Positions 46,301 to 54,743 of a DNA stretch of 64,000 nucleotides are shown piece by piece. The notes under the pieces were generated by a model. That model ran no database searches, was not told the origin of the DNA, and saw nothing but the letters and a program-made list of their open reading frames with translations. This DNA comes from Streptomyces sp. NBC_00525 (GTDB lineage Bacteria > Actinomycetota > Actinomycetes > Streptomycetales > Streptomycetaceae), in the NCBI RefSeq assembly GCF_036346595.1, contig NZ_CP107834.1, forward strand, positions 2,232,001 to 2,296,000. The letters run 5' to 3'. Within the stretch, counting starts at the first letter, position 1, and the number at the start of each line of letters is the position of its first letter. The translations under genes were made by a program, and so were the position numbers.

Positions 46301-48389
46301 CCGCCTCGCCGGTCCATACGGCGGCGAAGGCGTCCTGGAAGCGCTCGCGGGCCCCGTCCGCCAGATAGCCGTCGTTGGAGGTGGCCTGCGGCATCCGCAG
46401 CCCGAAGTCGTAGATCCAGGCGTGCGTGCGGTCGGCGCAGCGCAGCTCGTACGGGCGCTCGTCGACGACCTCGACGCCGAGCCGCTGGAGGGCGGGCAGC
46501 ACGGCGGACAGGGAGACCTGCTCACCGGTGCGGTAGATCTTGAAGCGGCGTTCGCCGGGGGCGGCGCCGACCGGCTCGTAGAGGCTGAGCGAGAAGTCGC
46601 GGCTGTGCTGCTTGAGCGCTTCGAGATGGATGATGTCGGCCACCGCGGCGCGCGCCGAGTGGTCGGCCTTGTAGCCCTCGGGGAAGGAGTGCCCGTACTG
46701 GCGGAGCAGTTCGGCGGCGCGCTCCTCGCCGCACTCGGCGGTCAGCGCCTCCTGGAAGCCGTCCGCCCAGGAGCGGGCGGCCTCGACGAGCCGGGCCTCG
46801 ATGCGTTCGGCCTCGCCGTCCGTGAGGCCGATCAGCTCGCTGCCGGGGGCGACACGGACGACGAAGTGCAGCCGGGAGAGGATCGATTCGGTGTTCCAGG
46901 CGGTGAAGTCGACGCTGGTGCCGTTCAGTTCCTCCTTGAGGATGTCGATCAGCCGCAGCCGGACACCGGTGGTGTAGCGGTCGCGCGGCAGGTAGACGAT
47001 CGCGGAGTAGTAGCGGCCGTACTCGTCCTGGCGCAGGTAGAGCCGCAGCCGGCGGCGCTCCTGGAGGTAGAGGACCGAGGTGACGACCGAACGCAGCTGG
47101 TCGACGGGGGTCTGGAACAGCTCGTCGCGCGGGTAGGTCTCCAGGATCTGGAGCAGGTCGCGGCCGTCGTGGCTGTTGGGGGTGAACCCGGCGCCCTCCA
47201 GGACCTCGGCGACCTTGCGGCGGATGACGGGGACCCGGCGCACGGACTCGGTGTACGCGGCGGACGAGAAGAGGCCGAGGAAGCGGCGCTCGCCGACGAC
47301 GTTGCCCTCGGCGTCGAACTTCTTCACGCCGACGTAGTCGAGGTAGCTGGGGCGGTGCACGGTGGCCCGGCTGTTGGCCTTGGTCAGGACGAGGAGCTTG
47401 TGCTCACGGGCCTTGGCGCGGGCGTCGGCGGGCAGCCGGTCGAAGGAGGGGCTGACCGGGTGGGCCTCGTCCTCGGTGTGGTGCGGGTCGGAGCGCAGGA
47501 TGCCGAGGCCGGTGCCGGGGACGGCGGCCAGCGCGTCGGTGTCCGTCAGCTCGTACTCGCGGTAGCCGAGGAAGGTGAAGTGGTCGGCGGCGAGCCAGCG
47601 CAGCAGCTCCCGCGCCTCGTTGACCTCGTCGTCGGCGAGGTCGTCGAGCGGTTCGCCGGGCAGGTCGTCGGCGATGCGCAGCGCCGCGTCCCGCATCTTC
47701 TCCCAGTCCTCGACGGTCTCCCGTACGTCGGACAGGACGCGCAGCAGGTCGTTCTGGATCTGCTTGAGGTCGGCGCGGTCGGTCTCGCGGTCGATCTCGA
47801 CGTGGATCCAGGACTCCACGAGGGCGTCGTGCGGCAGTCCGGTCTTGTCCTTGGCGCCCTTGCCGCCGTCGCGGCCGGTGCCCTCGGTGAGGACCTCGAC
47901 CAGCTTGCCGGTGACGTCGCGGCGGACGACGACCTGCGGGTGGATCACGACGTGGATGCCGCGGCCCTGGCGGGACAGCTCGTTGGTGACGGAGTCGACC
48001 AGGAAGGGCATGTCGTCGGTGACGACCTCGACGACGGAGTGGCTGCAGGTCCAGCCGTTCTCCTCGACGGTCGGGGTGTGCACCCGGACGTTCGCCTTGC
48101 CCTGCGGGCGCTCCTCGGCCAGTCGGTAGTGCGAGGAGGCGGCGCCGAACACGTCGATCGGGTCGCGGCCCACGATGTCCTCGGGGGCGGTGTGCAGGTA
48201 GTAGCGCTGGAGATAGGAGAGCAGGACGTCCTGGGGGGAGCGATCCTGTCCGGCCCCCGCGGAGCCTTCGGCGACGTGGACGCGGGGGGCCCCGCCCGGC
48301 CCGCCGACACCACCGCCCGAACTGTTGTCAGCTACCTTGGCAGCCCGTGCGAGCAGCTCGGCCTTGGCTTCGTCCAGCTTGGTCTGCAT
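43395..48389 (-). CDS. gdhB: NAD-specific glutamate dehydrogenase, large 180-kDa type (GdhB)
   Basis: A 1,664-residue enzyme that deaminates glutamate to 2-oxoglutarate. The size class (L-GDH180, first described in S. clavuligerus) is unique. The N-terminal half has regulatory ACT-like segments (residues ~70-250 and more). The catalytic core (about 800-1,250) shows [32 protein letters not shown] with the substrate lysine, [15 protein letters not shown], and the Rossmann segment [18 protein letters not shown]. A C-terminal helical domain follows. ATG 48389 has AGAGGAC upstream. It is a hexamer of large subunits in the cytosol. A long antisense frame is a shadow. Confidence 0.97.
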   Translation of the reverse strand: [1664 protein letters not shown]

Positions 48390-48739
48390 GTCCTCTGGCT
48401 CCTGTCGCGCGCCGTTGCGTGACGTAGGTGAAAAGGTCGGCGTAACGCCGCGACGCGGGGTTTCCGGTCTGGGTCGACGCTATGCCGCGGTGAGAGATCC
48501 CCGTGACCTGATCGCCCATTTTCAGCGGTCGGTCCGGGTGGGAGGGATCAGTCGAGGCAGCCCGGACGCTGTGGCGCACCGGGCGCGGGCCGGGGGCTTC
48601 GCTGCCCCCGAGGCGTATCGCGCTGATCACGAGGTCCAGGCTATCTCGCCCGCACCCGTGACCGTCACGATCCGGATGTGTACAAAAGAACGACGCGAAG
48701 TTTGACACTCTGGACAGGGCGGGCACGCGGGCACGACGA
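48390..48739 (-). promoter_or_regulatory. Upstream region of gdhB
   Basis: About 350 bp without a convincing gene before the gdhB start on the minus strand. It must contain the gdhB promoter. A TTTGACAC stretch near 48700 reads on the plus strand, so is not obviously the gdhB -35. No operator could be assigned. Confidence 0.35.
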
Positions 48740-48807
48740 ACCGGCCGACGGGGCTGGGCAGACCGGCCGACGAGGGCGGGGCGGACCGGTCGACGGGGCG
48801 GGACGGG
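48740..48807. repeat. Three degenerate 22-23-bp tandem repeats
   Basis: Three successive units start ACCGGYCGACG and run into GGGC-rich ends (48740-48761, 48762-48784 and 48785-48807). They sit in the gene-free gap after the HAD phosphatase gene. Meaning unknown. Confidence 0.6.
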
Positions 48808-48825
48808 CGGTCCCGATGCGGTCGG

Positions 48826-49500
48826 CTAGCGGGTCAGCTGTTCGGCGAGCGCGGTGGCCTCGGCCAGGGTGTCCACGACGGGCACACCGGCCTTCTCCAG
48901 GCTGGCCCGGCTGTGCGAGCCGCCCGTGTAGAGCACGGCCTTGGCCCCGACGTGGGCGGCGGCCACGGCGTCGTCCACCGCGTCGCCTATGACGACCGTG
49001 TGCCGGGGGGATATCCCCTCCAGGGCCGCGAGATGCCGCTCCATGTACTGCGCCTTGCTGCCGCCGGACGGGCCGGTGCGCCCGTCCACCCGTACGAAAT
49101 GGCGCTCTATGCCGAACCCGCGGACGACGGGGAGCAGCTCGTCGTGCCGGTACATGCTCATGATCGACTGGCTGCGGCCGGTGAGCTGCCACTGGGCGAG
49201 CAGGTCGGCGGCCCCGGCGGTCAGCCCGCAGGCCCCGCGCTGCTGCGTGTAGAAGCGGTGGAAGACCCCGTCCATCCGCTCCCACTCGGCGTCGGTGGGG
49301 AGCCGGCCCATGAGGCGCTCGTAGAAGCGCGGTATCGGGATGCAGTACATCTCCCGGTACTGCTCCACCGTGATCGGGGCGAGGCCGACCTCGCCGAAGG
49401 CGGCGTTGGTCGCGCCGACGACGGCGGTGTTGTCGTCGAGCAGCGTGCCGTTCCAGTCCCAGACCAGATGTGTGCGGTGGTCCCCCGGTGCGATCCCCAT
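48826..49500 (-). CDS. HAD family phosphatase (phosphoglycolate phosphatase-like)
   Basis: A 224-residue haloacid dehalogenase-type hydrolase. Motif I is VWDWNGTLLDD (the first D of the usual DxD is the nucleophile, the second position is N here: DWNGT), motif II Ser lies near SIMSMYRHDELL, Lys in GGSKAQYMERHL, and motif IV is VVIGDAVDDAVAAAHVG. The W-x-N variant motif I is a known subgroup. Substrate unknown. The start at MGIAPGDHRTHLVW was chosen; ten more codons are in frame upstream. The next gene on this strand lies 39 bp upstream. Confidence 0.87.
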   Translation of the reverse strand: MGIAPGDHRTHLVWDWNGTLLDDNTAVVGATNAAFGEVGLAPITVEQYREMYCIPIPRFYERLMGRLPTDAEWERMDGVFHRFYTQQRGACGLTAGAADLLAQWQLTGRSQSIMSMYRHDELLPVVRGFGIERHFVRVDGRTGPSGGSKAQYMERHLAALEGISPRHTVVIGDAVDDAVAAAHVGAKAVLYTGGSHSRASLEKAGVPVVDTLAEATALAEQLTR

Positions 49501-49539
49501 GCGGAGAAAACTACTCGCCCCCACTGACAACGCGCCCGC

Positions 49540-50046
49540 CTACCCGATCAGGCCGGGGATCTCCTGCACCCCGAACCACAGCAGCTCATGGTCCTCGGCG
49601 CCGTCCACGGTGAACTGCGCGTCGTCGTCCCCGAGGTCGGCGGCGCCCAGCGCGGCCGCGGCGGCCGTCACATCCTCGTCCGCCTCGTCGGAGTCGACGT
49701 GCACCGCGGCGGCCTTGGCCAGCGGGACGGCGGAGGCGATGGTGACCTCGCCGAGCGAGGAGGCGTCCAGGATGCTGTCCGGGTCGGCGACCGCGGCACC
49801 GTCCGGCACGTCCACGGCGACGACGACCCGGCGCCTGGCCGCCTTCGGGTCCCCGGCGATCAGCCGCAGCGAGGCTGAGGCGGCCCGGTTGAGCGCCGCG
49901 TACTCCAGCTCCTCGATGTCGTCCGAGACGTACCACTCGCGCAGCGCCGGGGTGACGGCGTAGGCGGTGAGCGGGCCGGGGCCCAGTTCACCGGCCCGGT
50001 GCGCGGCGGCGAGACCGGTGAGGGTCAGGGGTACGTACACGCGCAT
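49540..50046 (-). CDS. Conserved actinobacterial protein (DUF6912-like)
   Basis: A 168-residue acidic protein beginning MRVYVPLTLTGLAAAHRAGELG, with an RRVVVAVDVPDGA strand in the middle and a tail DAQFTVDGAEDHELLWFGVQEIPGLIG. I recognise it as a small conserved actinobacterial family with no known function. No membrane helix or metal motif. It is encoded directly upstream of a HAD phosphatase on the same strand, and likely co-transcribed with it. Confidence 0.78.
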   Translation of the reverse strand: MRVYVPLTLTGLAAAHRAGELGPGPLTAYAVTPALREWYVSDDIEELEYAALNRAASASLRLIAGDPKAARRRVVVAVDVPDGAAVADPDSILDASSLGEVTIASAVPLAKAAAVHVDSDEADEDVTAAAAALGAADLGDDDAQFTVDGAEDHELLWFGVQEIPGLIG

Positions 50047-50330
50047 GGGCTCCGCCGCTTTCCTAGTCGGGAACGCCCTTCAGGATACGTGCGGCGTCCC
50101 CCTTTGGGGTTACGCGCACGGCCCCGCCCCCGTCCACCGCGCGCCGCCCGGTCACCCTGCGCGCCCGGCCCCCGCCGCGCTCGCCCGGCGGCCGGTCACC
50201 CGGTCAGGTGAATCCGGCATCTCCCGGTGGACGGCCTCCGACACTTGCGACAATTCCGGCTCCCCCGTAGAAGATCACCAGCAGAAGTTACCGCCCGGTA
50301 CGCCGGGCCTCTGGAGCACGGGGGCGACAG
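50047..50330. other. Divergent intergenic region
   Basis: A 284-bp gap between divergent genes, carrying both promoters. An AGAAGATCACCAGCAGAAG stretch lies at 50270-50288. No clear -10/-35 or operator is evident. Confidence 0.3.
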
Positions 50331-50744
50331 ATGAACACGAACAGGACGAGGCCCGCAGGCCGGCACGACGCCCGCAGGCCCGAGACCGTACCGGGGCAGC
50401 GCCGCCGGGTCCCGCGGCGCATGCGGCCCCACCACTGGTTCGCGGAACGCCTCCTGGCGGTCCTCAGCGGCCAGCGCCCGGTGCACTGGATGCTCGGTCA
50501 CACGATCGGCGACGCCTACGACCAGCTGGCCGCGCTGGCCCCGACCACCCCGCTCCGTACCCGGGGCACCCGCCCGGTCATCCGCATGTGCCGGGGCGCC
50601 CAGCCGGCTCCGGGGGTGGTCGAGGCCTGCGCGAGCATCGCGGCGGGCGAGCAGGTCCGGGCGATGGCGTTCCGCCTGGAACAGGGCCCGGACCTGCGCT
50701 GGCGCTGCGCAGCGGTGGAACTGGGCAACACGCCCACACGATGA
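50331..50744 (+). CDS. Rv3235 family protein (DUF6459)
   Basis: A 137-residue protein. After a basic disordered N-terminus the conserved part runs WFAERLLAVLSGQRPVHWMLGHTIGDAYDQLAALA and on to EQVRAMAFRLEQGPDLRWRCAAVELG, the pattern of the Rv3235/DUF6459 family found next to secA in actinobacteria. The function is unknown. The SGQRP and RWRC segments are the family hallmarks. It converges with secA. Confidence 0.85.
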   Translation: MNTNRTRPAGRHDARRPETVPGQRRRVPRRMRPHHWFAERLLAVLSGQRPVHWMLGHTIGDAYDQLAALAPTTPLRTRGTRPVIRMCRGAQPAPGVVEACASIAAGEQVRAMAFRLEQGPDLRWRCAAVELGNTPTR

Positions 50745-50886
50745 GGCGGGAAGAGAACCCCGAACGAGCCCCACCAGGCAGCCGTGGGGGCCCCGGAGGC
50801 GCTTACCCCCGCCTGGGGGCCCTGGAGCCCGCCCAGGGGCCCCTGAGCGGGCTCCAGAGGCGCCTTCCGGCTCCCCCGGTCCCCTT

Positions 50887-50963
50887 CAGCCCCGCCGGCG
50901 TTTGAGGCGCGGGGTCCGGGGCAGCGCCCCGGTTTCGGGAAGGGGCGGGGCGGGGAGCAAAAA
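50887..50963. repeat. Streptomyces dispersed intergenic repeat (GCGTTTGAGG type)
   Basis: The sequence CAGCCCCGCCGGCGTTTGAG followed by a GGGGTCCGGGGC-AGC-GCCCCGG hairpin (50916-50932) and TTTCGGGAAGGGGCGGGG is a sequence type I recognise as recurring in many Streptomyces intergenic spacers, usually after genes. It probably forms a hairpin in either strand. A second G/C-rich palindromic set lies at 50780-50880. Confidence 0.6.
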
Positions 50964-50975
50964 AGACCGGCCGAC

Positions 50976-50997
50976 CCGGGCACCCGACGGCACCCGG
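50976..50997 (-). terminator. Probable secA terminator
   Basis: On the minus strand a 9-bp stem with two G-U wobbles (CCGGGTGCC/GGTGCCCGG) is followed 11 bp later by a run of six T. It lies 30 bp after the secA stop. Confidence 0.5.
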
Positions 50998-51026
50998 CCC
51001 GACCGGCCGACAAAACCCGCGAACGG

Positions 51027-53849
51027 CTACTTCTTGCGCCGCCGCCCGCCCCCGGACTTCTGCGCCTTGCGCCGCTCCGCCCGAGTGAGCCCGTCCGACC
51101 CGGACGACTCACCGGCACCGGCGTCCCCGTTCGCGAAGTCGCCCTCGATGACCCCGCCCTCGCCGTCGACCGTGGGAGCGGAGAAGTGCAGCCGGTCCGG
51201 CCGCTGCGGAGCGTCCAGCCCCTTGGCCCGGATCTCCGGCCGCGCGGCCGGCACCGCGTCCTCCTTGGACAGCGACGTCGCCGCGCCCGCATCCTGCACC
51301 GGAACCTCCTCGACCTGCTGCTCCACCTGGACCTCCAGGTTGAACAGATAGCCGACGGACTCCTCCTTGATGCCCTCCATCATGGCGTTGAACATGTCGA
51401 AGCCCTCGCGCTGGTACTCGACCAGCGGGTCCTTCTGGGCCATGGCCCGCAGGCCGATGCCCTCCTGCAGGTAGTCCATCTCGTAGAGGTGCTCACGCCA
51501 CTTGCGGTCCAGCACGGACAGCACCACGCGCCGCTCCAGCTCACGCATGATCTCGGAGCCGAGCGTCTTCTCGCGCTCGTCGTACTGGTCGTGGATGTCC
51601 TGCTTGACGGACTCGGCGATGAACTCCGCGGTGACCCCGGCGAGGTCCCCCGCCGCCTCCTCCAGCTCGGCGACCGTGACCTTCACCGGGTAGAGCTGCT
51701 TGAACGCGCTCCACAGCCGGTCGAGGTCCCACTCCTCGGCGAAGCCCTCCGCCGTCTCCTGGCGGATGTAGTCGTCGATGGTGTCGTCCATGAAGTGGCG
51801 GATCTGCTCCTGGAGGTCCTCGCCCTCCAGGACCCGGCGCCGCTCGCCGTAGATGACCTCACGCTGCCGGCTGAGCACCTCGTCGTACTTCAGGACGTTC
51901 TTGCGCGTCTCGAAGTTCTGCTGCTCGACCTGCGACTGCGCCGAGGCGATCGCGCGCGTGACCATCTTGTTCTCGATCGGCACGTCGTCCGGCACGTTGG
52001 CCATCGACATGACGCGCTCGACCATCTGCGCCTTGAACAGCCGCATCAGGTCGTCGCCGAGGGAGAGGTAGAAGCGGGACTCGCCGGGGTCGCCCTGACG
52101 GCCGGAACGACCGCGCAGCTGGTTGTCGATGCGGCGCGACTCGTGCCGCTCGGTGCCCAGCACGTACAGCCCGCCGAGCTCCTTGACCTCCTCGAACTCC
52201 GCGCGCACGACCTCCTCGGCCTTCTCCAGCGCGGCGGGAAGGGCGGCCGCCCACTCCTCGACGTGCTCGACGGGGTCCAGGCCGCGCTGGCGCAGCTCCG
52301 CCTCGGCGAGGTCGTCCGGGTTGCCGCCGAGCTTGATGTCGGTGCCTCGTCCGGCCATGTTCGTCGCTACGGTCACCGCGCCCTTGCGGCCGGCCTGGGC
52401 GACGATCGTCGCCTCCCGGTCGTGCTGCTTGGCGTTGAGGACCTCGTGCTGCACACCGCGCTTGGAGAGCTGCTGCGAGAGGTACTCCGACTTCTCGACG
52501 GAGGTCGTGCCGACCAGGATCGGCTGGCCCTTCTCGTGCTTCTCGGCGATGTCGTCGACGACGGCGGCGAACTTGGCGACCTCGGTGCGGTAGATGAGGT
52601 CCGACTGGTCGACGCGCTGCATCGGCCGGTTCGTCGGGATCGGCACGACGCCCAGCTTGTAGATCTGGTGGAACTCGGCGGCCTCGGTCATCGCCGTACC
52701 GGTCATGCCGGAGAGCTTGCTGTAGAGGCGGAAGAAGTTCTGCAGGGTGATCGTGGCGAGCGTCTGGTTCTCGTCCTTGATGTCCACCCCTTCCTTCGCC
52801 TCGATCGCCTGGTGCATGCCCTCGTTGTAGCGGCGGCCGGCGAGGATACGGCCGGTGTGCTCGTCGACGATCATGACTTCGCCGTCGATGACGACGTAGT
52901 CCTTGTCCTTCTTGAAGAGTTCCTTCGCCTTGATGGCGTTGTTGAGGTAACCGACGAGCGGGGTGTTCACCGACTCGTACAGGTTGTCGATGCCGAGCCA
53001 GTCCTCGACCTTGGCGACGCCGGGCTCGTGGATGCCGACGGTCCGCTTCTTCTCGTCGACCTCGTAGTCGCCGGTCTCCTCGATGCCCTTGAGCGGGTTG
53101 CCCGCCTCGCCCTTGGCGAGGCGCGTGACCAGCTTGGCGAAGTCGCCGTACCACTTGGTGGCCTGGTCGGCCGGGCCGGAGATGATCAGCGGCGTACGGG
53201 CCTCGTCGACGAGGATCGAGTCGACCTCGTCCACGATGGCGAAGTTGTGGCCGCGCTGGACCAGCTCGTCCTTCGACCACGCCATGTTGTCGCGGAGGTA
53301 GTCGAAGCCGAACTCGTTGTTCGTTCCGTAGGTGATGTCGCAGGCGTACTGCTCGCGCCGCTCGGCGGGCGTCATGTTCGCGATGATGCAGCCGATGGTC
53401 AGGCCGAGGAACTTGTGGACCCGGCCCATCAGCTCGGAGTCGCGCGAGGCGAGGTAGTCGTTCACCGTGATCAGGTGCACGCCGTCGCCGGACAGGGCGT
53501 TGAGATACGCGGGCAGCGTGCCGACGAGGGTCTTGCCCTCACCGGTCTTCATCTCCGCGACGTAGCCGAGGTGCAGCGCGGCGCCACCCATGATCTGGAC
53601 GTCGTAGTGGCGCTGGCCGAGGACGCGCTTGGCCGCCTCGCGGACGGTCGCGAAGGCCTCGGGGAGCAGGTCGTCCAGGCTCTCGCCGTCCGCGTACCGT
53701 TCCTTGTACTCGTCGGTGAGCGCCCGCAGCTCGGCGTCGGAGAGGTTGACGAAGTCCTCTTCGATGGAGCTGACCTGGTCCGCGATGCGGTGCAGTTTGC
53801 GCAGGATCTTGCCTTCGCCTGCACGCATGAGCTTGTTGAAGACGGACAC
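51027..53849 (-). CDS. secA: Preprotein translocase ATPase SecA
   Basis: A 940-residue SecA driving export through SecYEG. It has the [17 protein letters not shown]alker A, the [19 protein letters not shown]alker B segment, the preprotein cross-linking domain, a second NBD with [12 protein letters not shown], and helical wing/scaffold domains. The C-terminal 100 residues are Ala/Asp-rich and end in GGGRRRKK, without the CXCXSX6CH zinc motif of E. coli SecA. GTG at 53849 ([20 protein letters not shown]) starts the conserved fold; an in-frame upstream extension is not conserved. Confidence 0.97.
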   Translation of the reverse strand: MSVFNKLMRAGEGKILRKLHRIADQVSSIEEDFVNLSDAELRALTDEYKERYADGESLDDLLPEAFATVREAAKRVLGQRHYDVQIMGGAALHLGYVAEMKTGEGKTLVGTLPAYLNALSGDGVHLITVNDYLASRDSELMGRVHKFLGLTIGCIIANMTPAERREQYACDITYGTNNEFGFDYLRDNMAWSKDELVQRGHNFAIVDEVDSILVDEARTPLIISGPADQATKWYGDFAKLVTRLAKGEAGNPLKGIEETGDYEVDEKKRTVGIHEPGVAKVEDWLGIDNLYESVNTPLVGYLNNAIKAKELFKKDKDYVVIDGEVMIVDEHTGRILAGRRYNEGMHQAIEAKEGVDIKDENQTLATITLQNFFRLYSKLSGMTGTAMTEAAEFHQIYKLGVVPIPTNRPMQRVDQSDLIYRTEVAKFAAVVDDIAEKHEKGQPILVGTTSVEKSEYLSQQLSKRGVQHEVLNAKQHDREATIVAQAGRKGAVTVATNMAGRGTDIKLGGNPDDLAEAELRQRGLDPVEHVEEWAAALPAALEKAEEVVRAEFEEVKELGGLYVLGTERHESRRIDNQLRGRSGRQGDPGESRFYLSLGDDLMRLFKAQMVERVMSMANVPDDVPIENKMVTRAIASAQSQVEQQNFETRKNVLKYDEVLSRQREVIYGERRRVLEGEDLQEQIRHFMDDTIDDYIRQETAEGFAEEWDLDRLWSAFKQLYPVKVTVAELEEAAGDLAGVTAEFIAESVKQDIHDQYDEREKTLGSEIMRELERRVVLSVLDRKWREHLYEMDYLQEGIGLRAMAQKDPLVEYQREGFDMFNAMMEGIKEESVGYLFNLEVQVEQQVEEVPVQDAGAATSLSKEDAVPAARPEIRAKGLDAPQRPDRLHFSAPTVDGEGGVIEGDFANGDAGAGESSGSDGLTRAERRKAQKSGGGRRRKK

Positions 53850-54091
53850 TGAGGCTGGTCTCCTTGCCGGTCGGGCCTGGGCACTGGGTCGTGTGATGGA
53901 CTCGGGCACGGGCACGGCAGGTGGGCCCCACCGCAACGGTCATCGTAAGCGAGGACCCCGCCGCGCCGGGAGGGCTGCCACCGCGTTGTCCCCGCGGCAC
54001 CCGTCCGAGTCAACGGACGAAGGGCGCCGAAGGTGCCGGTGCGGCACGAAAAGTACTCGCCCCGCTTCCCGCCGCTGAGCAGAATCCCTTC

Positions 54092-54670
54092 ATGGAAGCG
54101 ACCACTCTCACCACCGACCGCCTGCGGCTGCGCCCCTTCGGCCCCGAGGACACCGAGGCCGTGTACGAGGCGTGCCAGGACCCGGACATCCGGCGCTGGA
54201 CCATCGTCCCCTCGCCGTACACGCGCTCCGACGCGGAGTTCTTCACCGAGCGGCTGTGCCCCGAGGGCTGGCGGGACGGCTCCACGTACAACTTCGCCGT
54301 GCTCGGCGAGGACGGCGCCCTCACCGGCGCGCTCGGCATCACCCGCCGCACCCTCGCCGGCACCTACGAGGTCGGCTACTGGACGGCGAAGGAGCGGCGC
54401 GGCCGCGGCTACATGACCGAGGCCGTCCTGTGCGCCGCCCGCTGGGCCTTCACCTCGCTCGGCTGCGACCGGCTGGAGTGGCGCGCCGAGGTCGGCAACG
54501 TGCCGTCGCGGGCCGTCGCCCTGCGCGCGGGCTTCCGCATGGAGGGCGAGCAGCGCTCGGGCCTGCTGAACAAGGGCGTGCGCCGCGACACGTGGGTGGG
54601 TGCGCTGCTCCCCTCCGACCTGGGCCTGCCGGGCACCGAGGTGTACGTGCCCGCGGTGGCCGCCCGGTGA
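54092..54670 (+). CDS. GNAT family N-acetyltransferase (RimJ/RimL type)
   Basis: A 192-residue acetyltransferase: LTTDRLRLRPFGPEDTEAVYEACQDPDIRRW start, acetyl-CoA motif VGYWTAKERRGRGYMTEA, and LEWRAEVGNVPSRAVALRAGFRMEGEQRSG tail. These are RimJ/RimL signatures. The ATG at 54092 was selected; upstream frame lacks similarity. Divergent from secA with 242 bp between. Substrate unknown. Confidence 0.88.
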   Translation: MEATTLTTDRLRLRPFGPEDTEAVYEACQDPDIRRWTIVPSPYTRSDAEFFTERLCPEGWRDGSTYNFAVLGEDGALTGALGITRRTLAGTYEVGYWTAKERRGRGYMTEAVLCAARWAFTSLGCDRLEWRAEVGNVPSRAVALRAGFRMEGEQRSGLLNKGVRRDTWVGALLPSDLGLPGTEVYVPAVAAR

Positions 54671-54743
54671 CGCCGTCGCGCGGTCCCGTCCGGGTTCGGG
54701 CGACCGGCCTTCGCTGTCAGTGCCGCCGCCTAGAGTGCGGAGC

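Noticed and set aside
43359..48422. A 1,687-codon open frame antisense to gdhB
   Set aside because: It is Gly/Val/Asp/Leu-rich with no recognisable domain, exactly mirrors the gdhB codon pattern, and has no ribosome site. Long antisense frames are expected at this GC content.
48328..48726. A 132-codon minus-strand frame over the gdhB start and upstream region
   Set aside because: No domain, no ribosome site, and overlap with the gdhB start in another frame.
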